From contig NZ_CP163525.1 in assembly GCF_041080655.1 (NCBI RefSeq), positions 7,502,001-7,566,000 of the forward strand: a stretch of DNA of 64,000 nucleotides. The letters run 5' to 3'. The notes beneath the pieces were generated by a model. The model saw only the letters and a program-made list of their open reading frames with translations. It did no database searches and was not told the DNA's origin. The stretch is from Streptomyces sp. CG4 (GTDB lineage Bacteria > Actinomycetota > Actinomycetes > Streptomycetales > Streptomycetaceae). The number at the start of each line of letters is the position of its first letter. The first letter of the stretch is position 1. The translations under genes were made by a program, and so were the position numbers. Shown in pieces: positions 51,830 to 60,240 of this stretch.

Positions 51830-51940
51830 CATACCGAATCGCCCCCCTGGCCTGCGTCAAGGGTCTATCAGGCTACCCGGATGACCGCGTGATAAACGAG
51901 GCGCATCGGGCGCAGGAGCCGTACACTGGTCGGTCCACTG

Positions 51941-51971
51941 CAGGCCGGTTCCCTGTCCGGGAACCGGCCTG
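51941..51971 (+). other. 13-bp hairpin just before the HAD gene
   Basis: Perfect stem CAGGCCGGTTCCC/GGGAACCGGCCTG with loop TGTCC, ending 26 nt before the HAD start codon. A possible -10 (TACACT, 51922-51927) lies ahead of it, which would place the hairpin in the 5' leader; alternatively it is a terminator for read-through from metH. Confidence 0.6.
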
Positions 51972-51997
51972 ATCGTCCCTCAAGGAGGTGCGCCCGG

Positions 51998-52699
51998 ATG
52001 ACCAGCACGGTCCCCGCGCTCGGAACCCGTACGGCCGAGGGCTCCGCCCTGCAGGCGGTGCTTCTCGACATGGACGGCACCCTGGTGGACACCGAGGGCT
52101 TCTGGTGGGACGTCGAGGTCGAGATCTTCGCCCGCCTCGGCCACACCCTGGACGAATCCTGGCGGCACGTCGTGGTCGGCGGGCCCATGACCCGCAGCGC
52201 CGGCTTCCTCATCGAGGCCACCGGCGCCGACATCCCCCTCACCGAGCTCACCGAGCTGCTCAACGAGGGCTTCGAGGACCGCATCGACCATGCCCTGCCG
52301 CTGATGCCGGGCGCCGCCCGCCTGCTCGCCGAACTCCACGAGCACGCCATCCCCACGGCCCTCGTCTCGGCCTCCCACCGGCGCATCATCGACCGTGTGC
52401 TGAAGGTGCTCGGCCCGCACCACTTCGCCCTGTCCATCGCCGGCGACGAGGTCTCGCGCACCAAGCCCTACCCCGACCCCTACCTGCTCGCCGCCGCCGG
52501 CCTCGGCGCACAGCCCGACCGATGCGCGGTGGTCGAGGACACCGCGACCGGAGTCGCCGCCGCCGAGGCCGCCGGCTGCCACGTCGTCGCCGTACCCTCC
52601 GTCGCCCCCATCACCCCGGCCGAGCGACGCACCGTGGTCACCTCGCTGGAAGAGGTCGACCTGGCATTTCTGCGCGGCCTGATGACGGAACTGCTCTAA
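51998..52699 (+). CDS. HAD-superfamily hydrolase
   Basis: 233 residues. Motif I LLDMDGTLVDTE near residue 22 with nucleophile and acid aspartates, motif II in ALVSASHRR near 125, lysine in RTKPYPDPY near 150 and motif III/IV in VVEDTATGVAAAEAAGC near 174. It is a phosphoglycolate-phosphatase/beta-phosphoglucomutase-like phosphatase; the substrate is unknown. ATG 51998 follows AAGGAGG. The leader contains a strong hairpin. Confidence 0.9.
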   Translation: MTSTVPALGTRTAEGSALQAVLLDMDGTLVDTEGFWWDVEVEIFARLGHTLDESWRHVVVGGPMTRSAGFLIEATGADIPLTELTELLNEGFEDRIDHALPLMPGAARLLAELHEHAIPTALVSASHRRIIDRVLKVLGPHHFALSIAGDEVSRTKPYPDPYLLAAAGLGAQPDRCAVVEDTATGVAAAEAAGCHVVAVPSVAPITPAERRTVVTSLEEVDLAFLRGLMTELL

Positions 52700-53131
52700 C
52701 CGTTCACCCAGCGTGAAAAACCCATTGGCCCGGCTGGACACATTTCCGAGGAAGTACACCCACGGGGAATTCCGGCCCGGCCCTCCGGCTGAATTCCACT
52801 GACTCACCGCACAGTTGGAAGTGTGACGTTCGCCACCTTGACGCCCCTCGACAGGTGAGGTCGAGTGTGCTGAACACCCCCGTTCGGGCCGGATTCCAGG
52901 GTCTTTGTGTCCCGATTGGTGGGAGGCTGCACTAATCCTGCCGCTGTCGGGTTTTCGGTGCGTCCACACCCGGTTCCCCTGCGTGATGAGGGGTCAACTC
53001 ACGCGACCGTGAACCCCCCTGCGAGCGCGGACTAATCTCGTCGCGAGAACATCGCCGCAACCCCCGTGATCCGCCGCACCACCCATGCATGCCGGATACA
53101 CGGAGCCGAACAGCTCTGGAGAAACCCCCGC
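52700..53131. other. Intergenic region upstream of the peptide-binding lipoproteins
   Basis: 432 bp with no supported gene. There is a TTGACG -35-like hexamer near 52838 and another AT-richer patch (TGAAAAACCCATTGG) just after the HAD stop. ACTAATC occurs twice (near 52933 and 53031), possibly as a factor-binding half-site. No terminator is obvious. Confidence 0.5.
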
Positions 53132-54736
53132 ATGAACCGCAAGACTTTGGTGCTGCCGGCAGTCGCCGGCCTGCTCACCCCGGTTCTCGCCGCATGCGGC
53201 GGATCCAGCAGCGGGAGCAAGAGCGGCGACGCCATCGTCGTCGGCACCACGGACCGGTTCACCGCCACCAACGACGCCCCGGCACCCCTCGACCCGGCCT
53301 ACGCCTACGACGTCGGCACCTGGAACATCCTGCGCCAGAGCGTGCAGACCCTGATGACACAGCCCAAGGGCGAGGGCAACCCCGTCGCGGACGCCGCCGA
53401 GAGCTGCTCCTTCACCGACAGCGGCAGCGAACGCTACGCCTGCAAGCTCCGCGACGGCCTCAAGTTCGCCAGCGGCGACCCGGTCACCGCCCAGGACGTC
53501 AAGTACTCCATCGAGCGCGCCCTGCGCATCAAGGCCAGCAGCGGCGTGTCCTCCCTGCTGAACACCATCGACACCATCGAGACGCAGGGCGACCGCGAGG
53601 TCATCTTCCACCTCAAGACGGCCGACGCCACCTTCCCGTACAAGCTGTCCACCCCGGTCGCGGGCATCATCAACCCCAAGGACTACCCGAAGGACAAGCT
53701 GCGCAACGGCTTCGACGTCGACGGCTCCGGCCCGTACACCCTCCACGCCGACGTCAGCGGCAACGCGATCACCACCGTCACCTTCGCCAAGAACCCCAAC
53801 TACAAGGGCTTCGACAAGGTGAACAACAGCAAGGTCGAACTGCGCTCCTTCGCCGACGCCGACGCCATGAGCGCCGCGATCGACAAGGGTGACATCGACG
53901 TCATGAGCCGCACCATGTCGCCCGCCCAGATCCAGAAGCTGGACGCCGGCGGCGACGACAAGGTCGACCTCGTCGACATGCCCGGCCTGGAAATCCGCTA
54001 CCTGGCCTTCAACACCAACGCGCCCACCGTGAAGTCCAAGGCCGTACGCCAGGCCATGGCCCAGATCATCGACCGCGCGGCACTGGTCGGCAAGGTCTAC
54101 GGCACCCAGGCGGAGCCGCTGTACTCGCTGGTCCCGGCGACCCTCACCGGCCACTCCAACTCGTTCTTCAACAAGTACGGCAACCCCAGCGTCGACAAGG
54201 CCAAGAGCCTGCTCTCCAAGGCCGGCATCACCACCCCGGTGAAGCTGACCCTGCACTACACCACCGACCACTACGGCTCCGCCAGCAAGAAGGAGTTCGA
54301 GGTCCTGCAGCAGCAGCTGAACGACAGCGGCCTGTTCGACATCTCCCTCGAGGGCCACACCTGGGACACCTTCCGGCCCGCCGAGCAGAAGGGCCAGTAC
54401 GACGTCTACGGCATGGGCTGGTTCCCCGACTTCCCCGACGCCGACAACTTCCTTGCGCCCTTCCTCGACAAGGACAACTTCCTCGGCTCGCCGTACTCCA
54501 ACACCACCATCCAGCGCACGCTGATCCCGGACTCCCGCCGCGAGGCCGACCGGCTCGCCGCAGCCAAGAGCCTCACCGCGATCCAGGACACCGTCGCCGA
54601 CGACGTCCCGATCCTGCCGCTGTGGCAGGGCAAGCAGTACGTCGCCGCGCGGAGCGACGTCACGGGCGTCGCGTACGCCCTCAACTCCTCCTCGACGCTT
54701 CAGCTGTGGGAGCTCGGCCGCGGTGTGAGCGGCTGA
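53132..54736 (+). CDS. Peptide ABC transporter substrate-binding lipoprotein (SBP_bac_5), copy 1
   Basis: 534 residues. A lipoprotein signal ends in the lipobox LAACGG near residue 20, then a cluster-5 (DppA/OppA) solute-binding fold: LRDGLKFASGDPVTAQDVKYS near 108 and the C-terminal WFPDFPDADNFLAPFLD near 430. It would bind oligopeptides or similar ligands outside the membrane. Permease and ATPase genes are missing nearby. The neighbouring gene is a diverged paralog, about 90 bp downstream. Confidence 0.9.
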   Translation: MNRKTLVLPAVAGLLTPVLAACGGSSSGSKSGDAIVVGTTDRFTATNDAPAPLDPAYAYDVGTWNILRQSVQTLMTQPKGEGNPVADAAESCSFTDSGSERYACKLRDGLKFASGDPVTAQDVKYSIERALRIKASSGVSSLLNTIDTIETQGDREVIFHLKTADATFPYKLSTPVAGIINPKDYPKDKLRNGFDVDGSGPYTLHADVSGNAITTVTFAKNPNYKGFDKVNNSKVELRSFADADAMSAAIDKGDIDVMSRTMSPAQIQKLDAGGDDKVDLVDMPGLEIRYLAFNTNAPTVKSKAVRQAMAQIIDRAALVGKVYGTQAEPLYSLVPATLTGHSNSFFNKYGNPSVDKAKSLLSKAGITTPVKLTLHYTTDHYGSASKKEFEVLQQQLNDSGLFDISLEGHTWDTFRPAEQKGQYDVYGMGWFPDFPDADNFLAPFLDKDNFLGSPYSNTTIQRTLIPDSRREADRLAAAKSLTAIQDTVADDVPILPLWQGKQYVAARSDVTGVAYALNSSSTLQLWELGRGVSG

Positions 54737-54825
54737 CGGCTCTCCACCGGGGGCCAGGGACGGCTGCCCCGGTAACCCGAGGCCAGGACGGCGGCCCCGG
54801 GGTGACGAACCGACGAATAAGGCAC

Positions 54826-56412
54826 ATGCGAGTGAAACTGCGCAACCAGTGGCCAGTCCTGCCCGTCGTGGCGGGACTGGCCTCCGGCCTGTTGACCGGC
54901 TGCGGCTCGGGGAGCGGTGATTCCGGGGGCACCGGCTCCTCCGTGGTGATGGGGATGTCCGACGACGTCCTCGCCACGGACCCGGCATCCGGCTACGACC
55001 CCGGCTCATGGCTGTTGTTCGACAACGTCTTCCAGTCGCTGCTCAGCTTCCCCAAGGGCGCGACCCAACCCCAGCCCGAACTGGCCAAGGAGTGCTCCTT
55101 CACCGACTCCCGGGCCACCGTCTACAAGTGCGAACTCAAGGACGGCCTGAAATTCAGCAACGGTGACGCCCTCACCTCGAAGGACGTCAAGTTCTCCTTC
55201 GACCGCATGCTGAAGATCAACGACTCCGCCGGCCCCGCGATCATGTTCCCGATGCTCGGCGGCATCGACACCCCCGACGCGAAGACCGTGGTCTTCCACC
55301 TGAAGTCCTCCGACGCCACCTTCCCCAGCAAGATCGCCTCCGGCGCCGGCTCCATCGTCGACCACAGCCAGTACGACGCGAACGGCCTGCGCAGCGACCA
55401 CCAGGCCGTCGGCTCCGGCCCCTACAAGCTGGACTCCTTCGACAAGGACAAAGCGGTCTTCTCCGTCAACAACAACTACAAGGGCACCGCCAAGGTCAAG
55501 AACTCCGGCGTCACCCTGAAGTTCTTCCACGGCGACCGCTCCGCCCTGAAGAAGGCCCTCCTCGACGGCAAGATCGACCTCGCCTACCGAGGCCTGGCCG
55601 CCTCCGACATCGCCGGCCTGGACAAGCAGGACGGCACCAAGGGCGTCAACGTCATCGAGGGCAGCAGCGCCGAAGTCCAGCACCTGGTCTTCAACATGAA
55701 GGACCCGGTCGCCGGAAAGGCCGGGGTCCGCAAGGCCATGGCCTACCTGGTCGACCGCGACGCCCTCATCAAGAACGTCTACCAGGGCACCGCCACCCCG
55801 CTGTACTCGATCATCCCGGCGGGCATCGTCGGCCACAACACCGCATTCTTCGACACCTACGGCGCCCGCCCCTCCCAGGCCAAGGCCGCCGCCGCACTGC
55901 GCGCCGCCGGCATCACCGGCAAGGTCAAGCTCACCCTGTGGTCCACGCCGTCGCGCTACGGCCCCGCCACCGACGAGGAGCTGAAGGCCATCGCCGGCCA
56001 GCTCAACGCCAGCGGCCTGTTCGACGCCGACGTCAAGTCCGTCGCCTTCGACCAGTACGAGAAGGACATCGCCGCCGGCAAGTACGGCGTCTACGTCAAG
56101 GGCTGGGTGCCCGACTACCCGGACGCCGACAACTTCACCGCGCCCTTCTTCGGCAAGGACAACGTGCTCGGCAACAACTACAGCAACAACACCATCACGG
56201 GCTCGCTGATCCCCGACACGGCCTCCCAGAGCGACCGCGCCGCCACCGACAACGACTTCAGCCGGCTGCAGAACATCGTCGCCACCGAACTGCCCGTCCT
56301 GCCCGTCTGGCAGGCCAAGCAGTACGCGGTCGCCCGCGACGGCGTCTACGGCCTGGAGTACTGCCTGGACGCCTCCACGGTGTTCCGGTTCTGGGAACTC
56401 AGCAAGAGCTGA
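54826..56412 (+). CDS. Peptide ABC transporter substrate-binding lipoprotein (SBP_bac_5), copy 2
   Basis: 528 residues with lipobox LLTGCGS near residue 25 and the same fold as copy 1 (LKDGLKFSNGDALTSKDVKFS near 105; WVPDYPDADNFTAPFFGKDN near 427). The two probably arose by tandem duplication; their signal peptides and central parts have diverged. ATG 54826 is used; GTG 54832 (VKLRNQW) is an alternative. The unit ends in a strong hairpin. No transporter subunits follow. Confidence 0.9.
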   Translation: MRVKLRNQWPVLPVVAGLASGLLTGCGSGSGDSGGTGSSVVMGMSDDVLATDPASGYDPGSWLLFDNVFQSLLSFPKGATQPQPELAKECSFTDSRATVYKCELKDGLKFSNGDALTSKDVKFSFDRMLKINDSAGPAIMFPMLGGIDTPDAKTVVFHLKSSDATFPSKIASGAGSIVDHSQYDANGLRSDHQAVGSGPYKLDSFDKDKAVFSVNNNYKGTAKVKNSGVTLKFFHGDRSALKKALLDGKIDLAYRGLAASDIAGLDKQDGTKGVNVIEGSSAEVQHLVFNMKDPVAGKAGVRKAMAYLVDRDALIKNVYQGTATPLYSIIPAGIVGHNTAFFDTYGARPSQAKAAAALRAAGITGKVKLTLWSTPSRYGPATDEELKAIAGQLNASGLFDADVKSVAFDQYEKDIAAGKYGVYVKGWVPDYPDADNFTAPFFGKDNVLGNNYSNNTITGSLIPDTASQSDRAATDNDFSRLQNIVATELPVLPVWQAKQYAVARDGVYGLEYCLDASTVFRFWELSKS

Positions 56413-56459
56413 CGCCCGCCGGCACCCTCGATGGACGGGTGCCGACGCCGCCGACGCAC

Positions 56460-56494
56460 AAGGGCGCCCCTCTCCGCACGGGAGGGGCGCCCTT
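56460..56494. terminator. Bidirectional terminator
   Basis: 13-bp perfect stem AAGGGCGCCCCTC/GAGGGGCGCCCTT between the convergent lipoprotein and response-regulator genes. Confidence 0.85.
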
Positions 56495-56535
56495 GGCTGT
56501 CGTACCGAACCGCCGTCGTATCGCGGACCGTCCGC

Positions 56536-57207
56536 TCACTGGGCGCCGGGGCGCACCAGACCGCTCTCGTACGCGTACACCGCGGCCTGCACCCGGTCCC
56601 TGAGACCCAGCTTGGTCAGCACATGCCCCACATGCGTCTTCACGGTCGTCTCGCTGACGAACAGATCGGCCGCGATCTCCGCGTTCGACAGACCGCGCGC
56701 CACCAGCTTCAGCACCTCCACCTCACGGTCGGTGAGCGTGTTCAGCGTGTCCGGCACCGGCTCGTCGCCCGAGGGCAGATGCGTGGCGTACTTGTCCAGC
56801 AGCCGCCGTGTGATGCTCGGCGCCAGCATCGCCTCACCGGCCGCCACCACCCGGATGGCCTGCACCAGCTCATTGGCGGGCGCGTCCTTCAACATGAAAC
56901 CGCTCGCACCGGCACGCAGCGCCTCCACCACGTACTCGTCCAGGTCGAACGTGGTCAGCACCAGCACCTTGGCCGGACCGTCCCGCCCCGGACCGGTGAT
57001 CTGCCGGGTCGCCTCCACCCCGTCCATCCGCGGCATACGGATATCCATCAACACCACATCCGGCTGCAGGGCCCGCACCTGATCGAGGGCCTGCAGACCG
57101 TCACCGGCCTCGCCGACGACCGCGATGTCCTGCTCGGCCTCCAGAATCATCCGGAAACCCGTACGCAGCAGGGGCTGGTCGTCGACCAGTAGGACACGGA
57201 TGGCCAC
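56536..57207 (-). CDS. NarL/LuxR-type response regulator
   Basis: 223 residues. Receiver domain: acidic pair in LLVDDQPLL, phospho-acceptor Asp in VVLMDIRMPRMDG (near residue 54), Lys in MLKDAP (near 105). Output: LuxR HTH LTDREVEVLKLVARGLSNAEIA near 155. GTG 57207 follows GAAGGAG; residues upstream do not belong to the family. No histidine kinase gene is adjacent, so its partner must be elsewhere. It sits 14 nt after the RecB-like gene on the same strand. Confidence 0.92.
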   Translation of the reverse strand: MAIRVLLVDDQPLLRTGFRMILEAEQDIAVVGEAGDGLQALDQVRALQPDVVLMDIRMPRMDGVEATRQITGPGRDGPAKVLVLTTFDLDEYVVEALRAGASGFMLKDAPANELVQAIRVVAAGEAMLAPSITRRLLDKYATHLPSGDEPVPDTLNTLTDREVEVLKLVARGLSNAEIAADLFVSETTVKTHVGHVLTKLGLRDRVQAAVYAYESGLVRPGAQ

Positions 57208-57221
57208 GTGACACTCCTTCG

Positions 57222-58352
57222 CTAGTCCGGGCCCATTCTGCCCTGCGCAACGGCCCCGGACTCGGCCGCCCTCACCGGCAGCGGATACGGCGGGGGAGTG
57301 CCGCCGAACTCCGGGCAGTGCGCCTGATGGTCGCACCAGCCGCACAGCTTGGTCGGACGGGGCCGCCACTCACCGGTCTGCGTGGCCTGCTCGATCGCCT
57401 CCCACAGCGCGTGCAGCTTGCGCTCGACCCGCTCCAGATCGGCCGGCACCGGGTCGTACGTCAGCACATCCCCGCTGCCCAGATACACCAGCTGGAGCCG
57501 GCGCGGGACCACCCGCTTCAACCGCCACACCACCAGCGCGTAGAACTTCATCTGGAACAGCGCGCCCTCGGAGTACTCCGGCCGCGGCGCCTTCCCCGTC
57601 TTGTAGTCGACGATCCGCACCTCACCGGTCGGCGCCACGTCCACCCGGTCGATGATCCCGCGCAGCCGCAGCCCCGACTCCAGCTCGGCCTCCACGAACA
57701 GCTCCCGCTCGGCCGGCTCCAGCCGCGTCGGATCCTCCAGCGTGAACCAGCGCTCCACGAGCCGCTCGGCCTCCGCCAGCCACCCGGCCAGCCGCTCCCC
57801 GTCCGGGTCGTCCGCGAACAGCTCCGTGACCTCCGGCCTGCTCTCCCGCAGCCGGTCCCACTGGCCCGGGATCAGCGCCTTGGCCCGCGGCGCGGTCCGC
57901 TCCGCGGCGGGCGCGTCGAACAGCCGCTCAAGGACCGCGTGCACCAAGGTTCCCTTGGTCGCCGCCGCACTCGGCTTCTCCGGCAGCCGGTCGATCACCC
58001 GAAACCGGTACAGCAACGGGCACTGCATGAAATCCCCGGCCCGCGAAGGAGAGAGCGAGGCGGGCGGCACGGCGACCCGCTCGGCACCAGGGGTGGAGGA
58101 TGCGTCGGAACCGGAGGCGGGGGATGCACCGGGCGCGGGGAGCGTCGCGGACGTGGGCGCTGTATCTGCTGCGGAAACCGCCCCGGACGCGGAGCCCTCT
58201 TCGGTCGCCGCCGCCGGTATCGAGGGGCCCGGCACCGCGACCGCGGCCGGCGCCGGCGGAGCCGTCGTGGGCGTCGGCTGCGGCGCCTCGGCCGGATCCG
58301 TCTGCTCGGCGCCGCCCGCCTGGGCTTCCGCGTCCTCGATGCTGCTGTCCAT
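57222..58352 (-). CDS. RecB/Cas4-like PD-(D/E)XK nuclease with iron-sulfur cluster motif
   Basis: 376 residues. The first 95 residues are a disordered Ala/Pro/Thr/Ser segment. The nuclease core follows: SLSPSRAGDFMQCPLLYRF near 100, GTLVHAVLERLF near 131 (the RecB histidine motif), RGIIDRVD near 230, VDYKTGK near 248 (catalytic D...DYK). One cysteine in MQCPLL and three in CGWCDHQAHC near 350 form the four-Cys cluster site of AddB/Cas4-type nucleases. No cas genes are present, so CRISPR function is not implied; probable DNA repair. ATG 58352; GTG 58358 is an alternative start. Confidence 0.88.
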   Translation of the reverse strand: MDSSIEDAEAQAGGAEQTDPAEAPQPTPTTAPPAPAAVAVPGPSIPAAATEEGSASGAVSAADTAPTSATLPAPGASPASGSDASSTPGAERVAVPPASLSPSRAGDFMQCPLLYRFRVIDRLPEKPSAAATKGTLVHAVLERLFDAPAAERTAPRAKALIPGQWDRLRESRPEVTELFADDPDGERLAGWLAEAERLVERWFTLEDPTRLEPAERELFVEAELESGLRLRGIIDRVDVAPTGEVRIVDYKTGKAPRPEYSEGALFQMKFYALVVWRLKRVVPRRLQLVYLGSGDVLTYDPVPADLERVERKLHALWEAIEQATQTGEWRPRPTKLCGWCDHQAHCPEFGGTPPPYPLPVRAAESGAVAQGRMGPD

Positions 58353-58531
58353 GCCCACAGACCTTACGGCCCACCACTGACAGTGACCCAGCCGCCGCCC
58401 GCGTTCGACCGCACGACAGCGGGGCAAACACAAGGGGTGCCGGGGCGAAACGCGTCACCACGGCCGCATACCATCGACCACAGACCCTTCCGTCCGGCAG
58501 GTGCGGAAGACGCTTCGAACGAGGGGAAACC

Positions 58532-60202
58532 GTGGACGTGAGCGGCGGGAACGGGCAGCCGCGGTCCGGCGACGACAAGCCGGCCGAGCACCCCGCAGGT
58601 CCAACGGCCCCGACGACCGGCCCCACCCCCGGCCCGGAGCCCCGGCCCGACACGGCTCCGCACCAGGACACCACGGACGAAGGCCGCTCCGGCCCCGAGG
58701 GCACCAGCGAGCCGACCAGCCGCCCGACCACCACACCCCCACCCCAGGCCGCCACCGGCACCGCCACCGGCCCGAACACCACCGGCACCCCCGAGGACAC
58801 AGACGCCACAGGCGCCACCGACGCCGACGCCCCGGCCCCCGGCCCCAGCGTCCCGCCCCAGGACAAGCCCGCCGCGTCCCACGACGAGTCAACCCCGCCG
58901 CACGGCACGACCGCCACCGGCACCCCCGACCGCCCCAAGAACACCCCGGCCCCCGGCCCCCGCACCCCCCGCGACCCGCACAGCGAGCACCGTTCGCTCG
59001 CGCACTCCGGGATCGCCAAGGGCGAGCCGCCGCAGCCGCGGCCCAAGGAGCCCGGTGGCGGCATCCTCATGGGGCGGCCGTTCGGCGTGCCGGTGTACGT
59101 CGCGCCCAGCTGGTTCCTCGTCGCCGCGCTGATCACCTGGGTCTTCGGCGGCCAGCTCGACCGCGTGCTGCCCGGACTGGGCGCCGCCCGGTACCTGGTC
59201 TCCCTGTTCTTCGCCGTCGCCTTCTACGCCTCCGTCCTGGTCCACGAGCTGGCCCACACGGTCGCCGCGATCCGCTTCAAACTCCCCGTCCGCCGCATCC
59301 AGCTGCAGTTCTTCGGCGGCGTCTCCGAGATCGAGAAGGAGGCCGAGACCCCGGGCCGGGAGTTCGTCCTGGCCTTCGTCGGCCCACTGCTCTCCCTCGT
59401 CCTCGCCGGGCTGTTCTACCTCGCCATGAAACCCGTCGAACCCGGCACCGTCCCCGGCGTCCTGCTGGCCGGCCTGATGATCTCCAACCTCATCGTGGCG
59501 ATCTTCAACCTCCTGCCCGGCCTGCCCCTCGACGGCGGCCGGATGCTCCGCGCCGTCGTCTGGAAAATCACCGGCAAACCCATGACCGGCACCGTCGCCG
59601 CCGCCTGGGTCGGCCGCGCCCTCGCCGTCACCGTCCTCATCGGTCTGCCCCTGCTCAACCAGTCCGGCGCCCTCGGCGGCGACAACACCGACGCCGGCGG
59701 CATGGACACCGTCACCGACGCCCTGCTCGCCGCCATCCTGGCCGCGATCATCTGGACCGGCGCCGGCAACAGCCTGCGCATGGCCCGCCTGCGCGAACAC
59801 CTCCCCGAACTGCGCGCCCGCACCCTCACCCGCCGCGCCGTACCCGTCCAGACCGACACCCCGCTCTCCGAAGCCCTGCGCCGCGCCAACGCCGCCGGAG
59901 CCCGCGCCCTCGTCGTCGTCGACGCCCACGGCAACCCCCTCTCCCTCGTCCGCGAGTCCGCCATCGTCGGCGTACCCGAACACCGCCGCCCCTGGGTCGC
60001 CGTCAGCGGACTCGCCCAGGACCTCACCGACGGCATGCGCGTCTCCGCCGAACTCGCCGGGGAAGAACTCCTGGACGTCCTGCGCGCCACCCCGGCCACC
60101 GAATACCTCGTCGTCGAGGAAACCGGCGAGATCTACGGCGTCCTGTCCGCAGCAGACGTGGAGCGGGCCTTCGTCCAGGCCATGGCCCGCCCGTCCGTCT
60201 AG
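58532..60202 (+). CDS. Site-2 protease (M50) with CBS domains
   Basis: 556 residues. Residues 1-165 are a Pro/Thr/Gly-rich disordered extension. The membrane protease core has VHELAHTVAA (HExxH, near 245) and LPLDGGRML (second metal-ligand motif, near 335), with about six helices. The C-terminus carries two CBS-like modules (TPLSEALRRANAAGARALVVVD near 450 and LLDVLRATPATEYLVVEE near 515). It matches Rip3-type intramembrane proteases, which cleave anti-sigma factors or other membrane substrates. GTG 58532 has GAGGGG 5 nt upstream. Confidence 0.88.
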   Translation: MDVSGGNGQPRSGDDKPAEHPAGPTAPTTGPTPGPEPRPDTAPHQDTTDEGRSGPEGTSEPTSRPTTTPPPQAATGTATGPNTTGTPEDTDATGATDADAPAPGPSVPPQDKPAASHDESTPPHGTTATGTPDRPKNTPAPGPRTPRDPHSEHRSLAHSGIAKGEPPQPRPKEPGGGILMGRPFGVPVYVAPSWFLVAALITWVFGGQLDRVLPGLGAARYLVSLFFAVAFYASVLVHELAHTVAAIRFKLPVRRIQLQFFGGVSEIEKEAETPGREFVLAFVGPLLSLVLAGLFYLAMKPVEPGTVPGVLLAGLMISNLIVAIFNLLPGLPLDGGRMLRAVVWKITGKPMTGTVAAAWVGRALAVTVLIGLPLLNQSGALGGDNTDAGGMDTVTDALLAAILAAIIWTGAGNSLRMARLREHLPELRARTLTRRAVPVQTDTPLSEALRRANAAGARALVVVDAHGNPLSLVRESAIVGVPEHRRPWVAVSGLAQDLTDGMRVSAELAGEELLDVLRATPATEYLVVEETGEIYGVLSAADVERAFVQAMARPSV

Positions 60203-60206
60203 TGGT

Positions 60207-60227
60207 CGGCAGCCCCCTCGGCTGCCG
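60207..60227 (+). terminator. Small hairpin after the site-2 protease
   Basis: 8-bp stem CGGCAGCC/GGCTGCCG with a 5-nt loop, directly after the stop and just before the trmI promoter element. Confidence 0.55.
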
Positions 60228-60228
60228 G

Positions 60229-60234
60229 TACGCT
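60229..60234 (+). promoter_or_regulatory. Candidate -10 of leaderless trmI transcript
   Basis: TACGCT ends 6 nt before ATG 60241; there is no ribosome-binding site. Confidence 0.5.
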
Positions 60235-60240
60235 GGTCAC

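Noticed and set aside
57222..58352. Cas4 annotation for the RecB-like nuclease
   Set aside because: The four-cysteine RecB fold is shared by repair nucleases, and no other cas gene or array is present.
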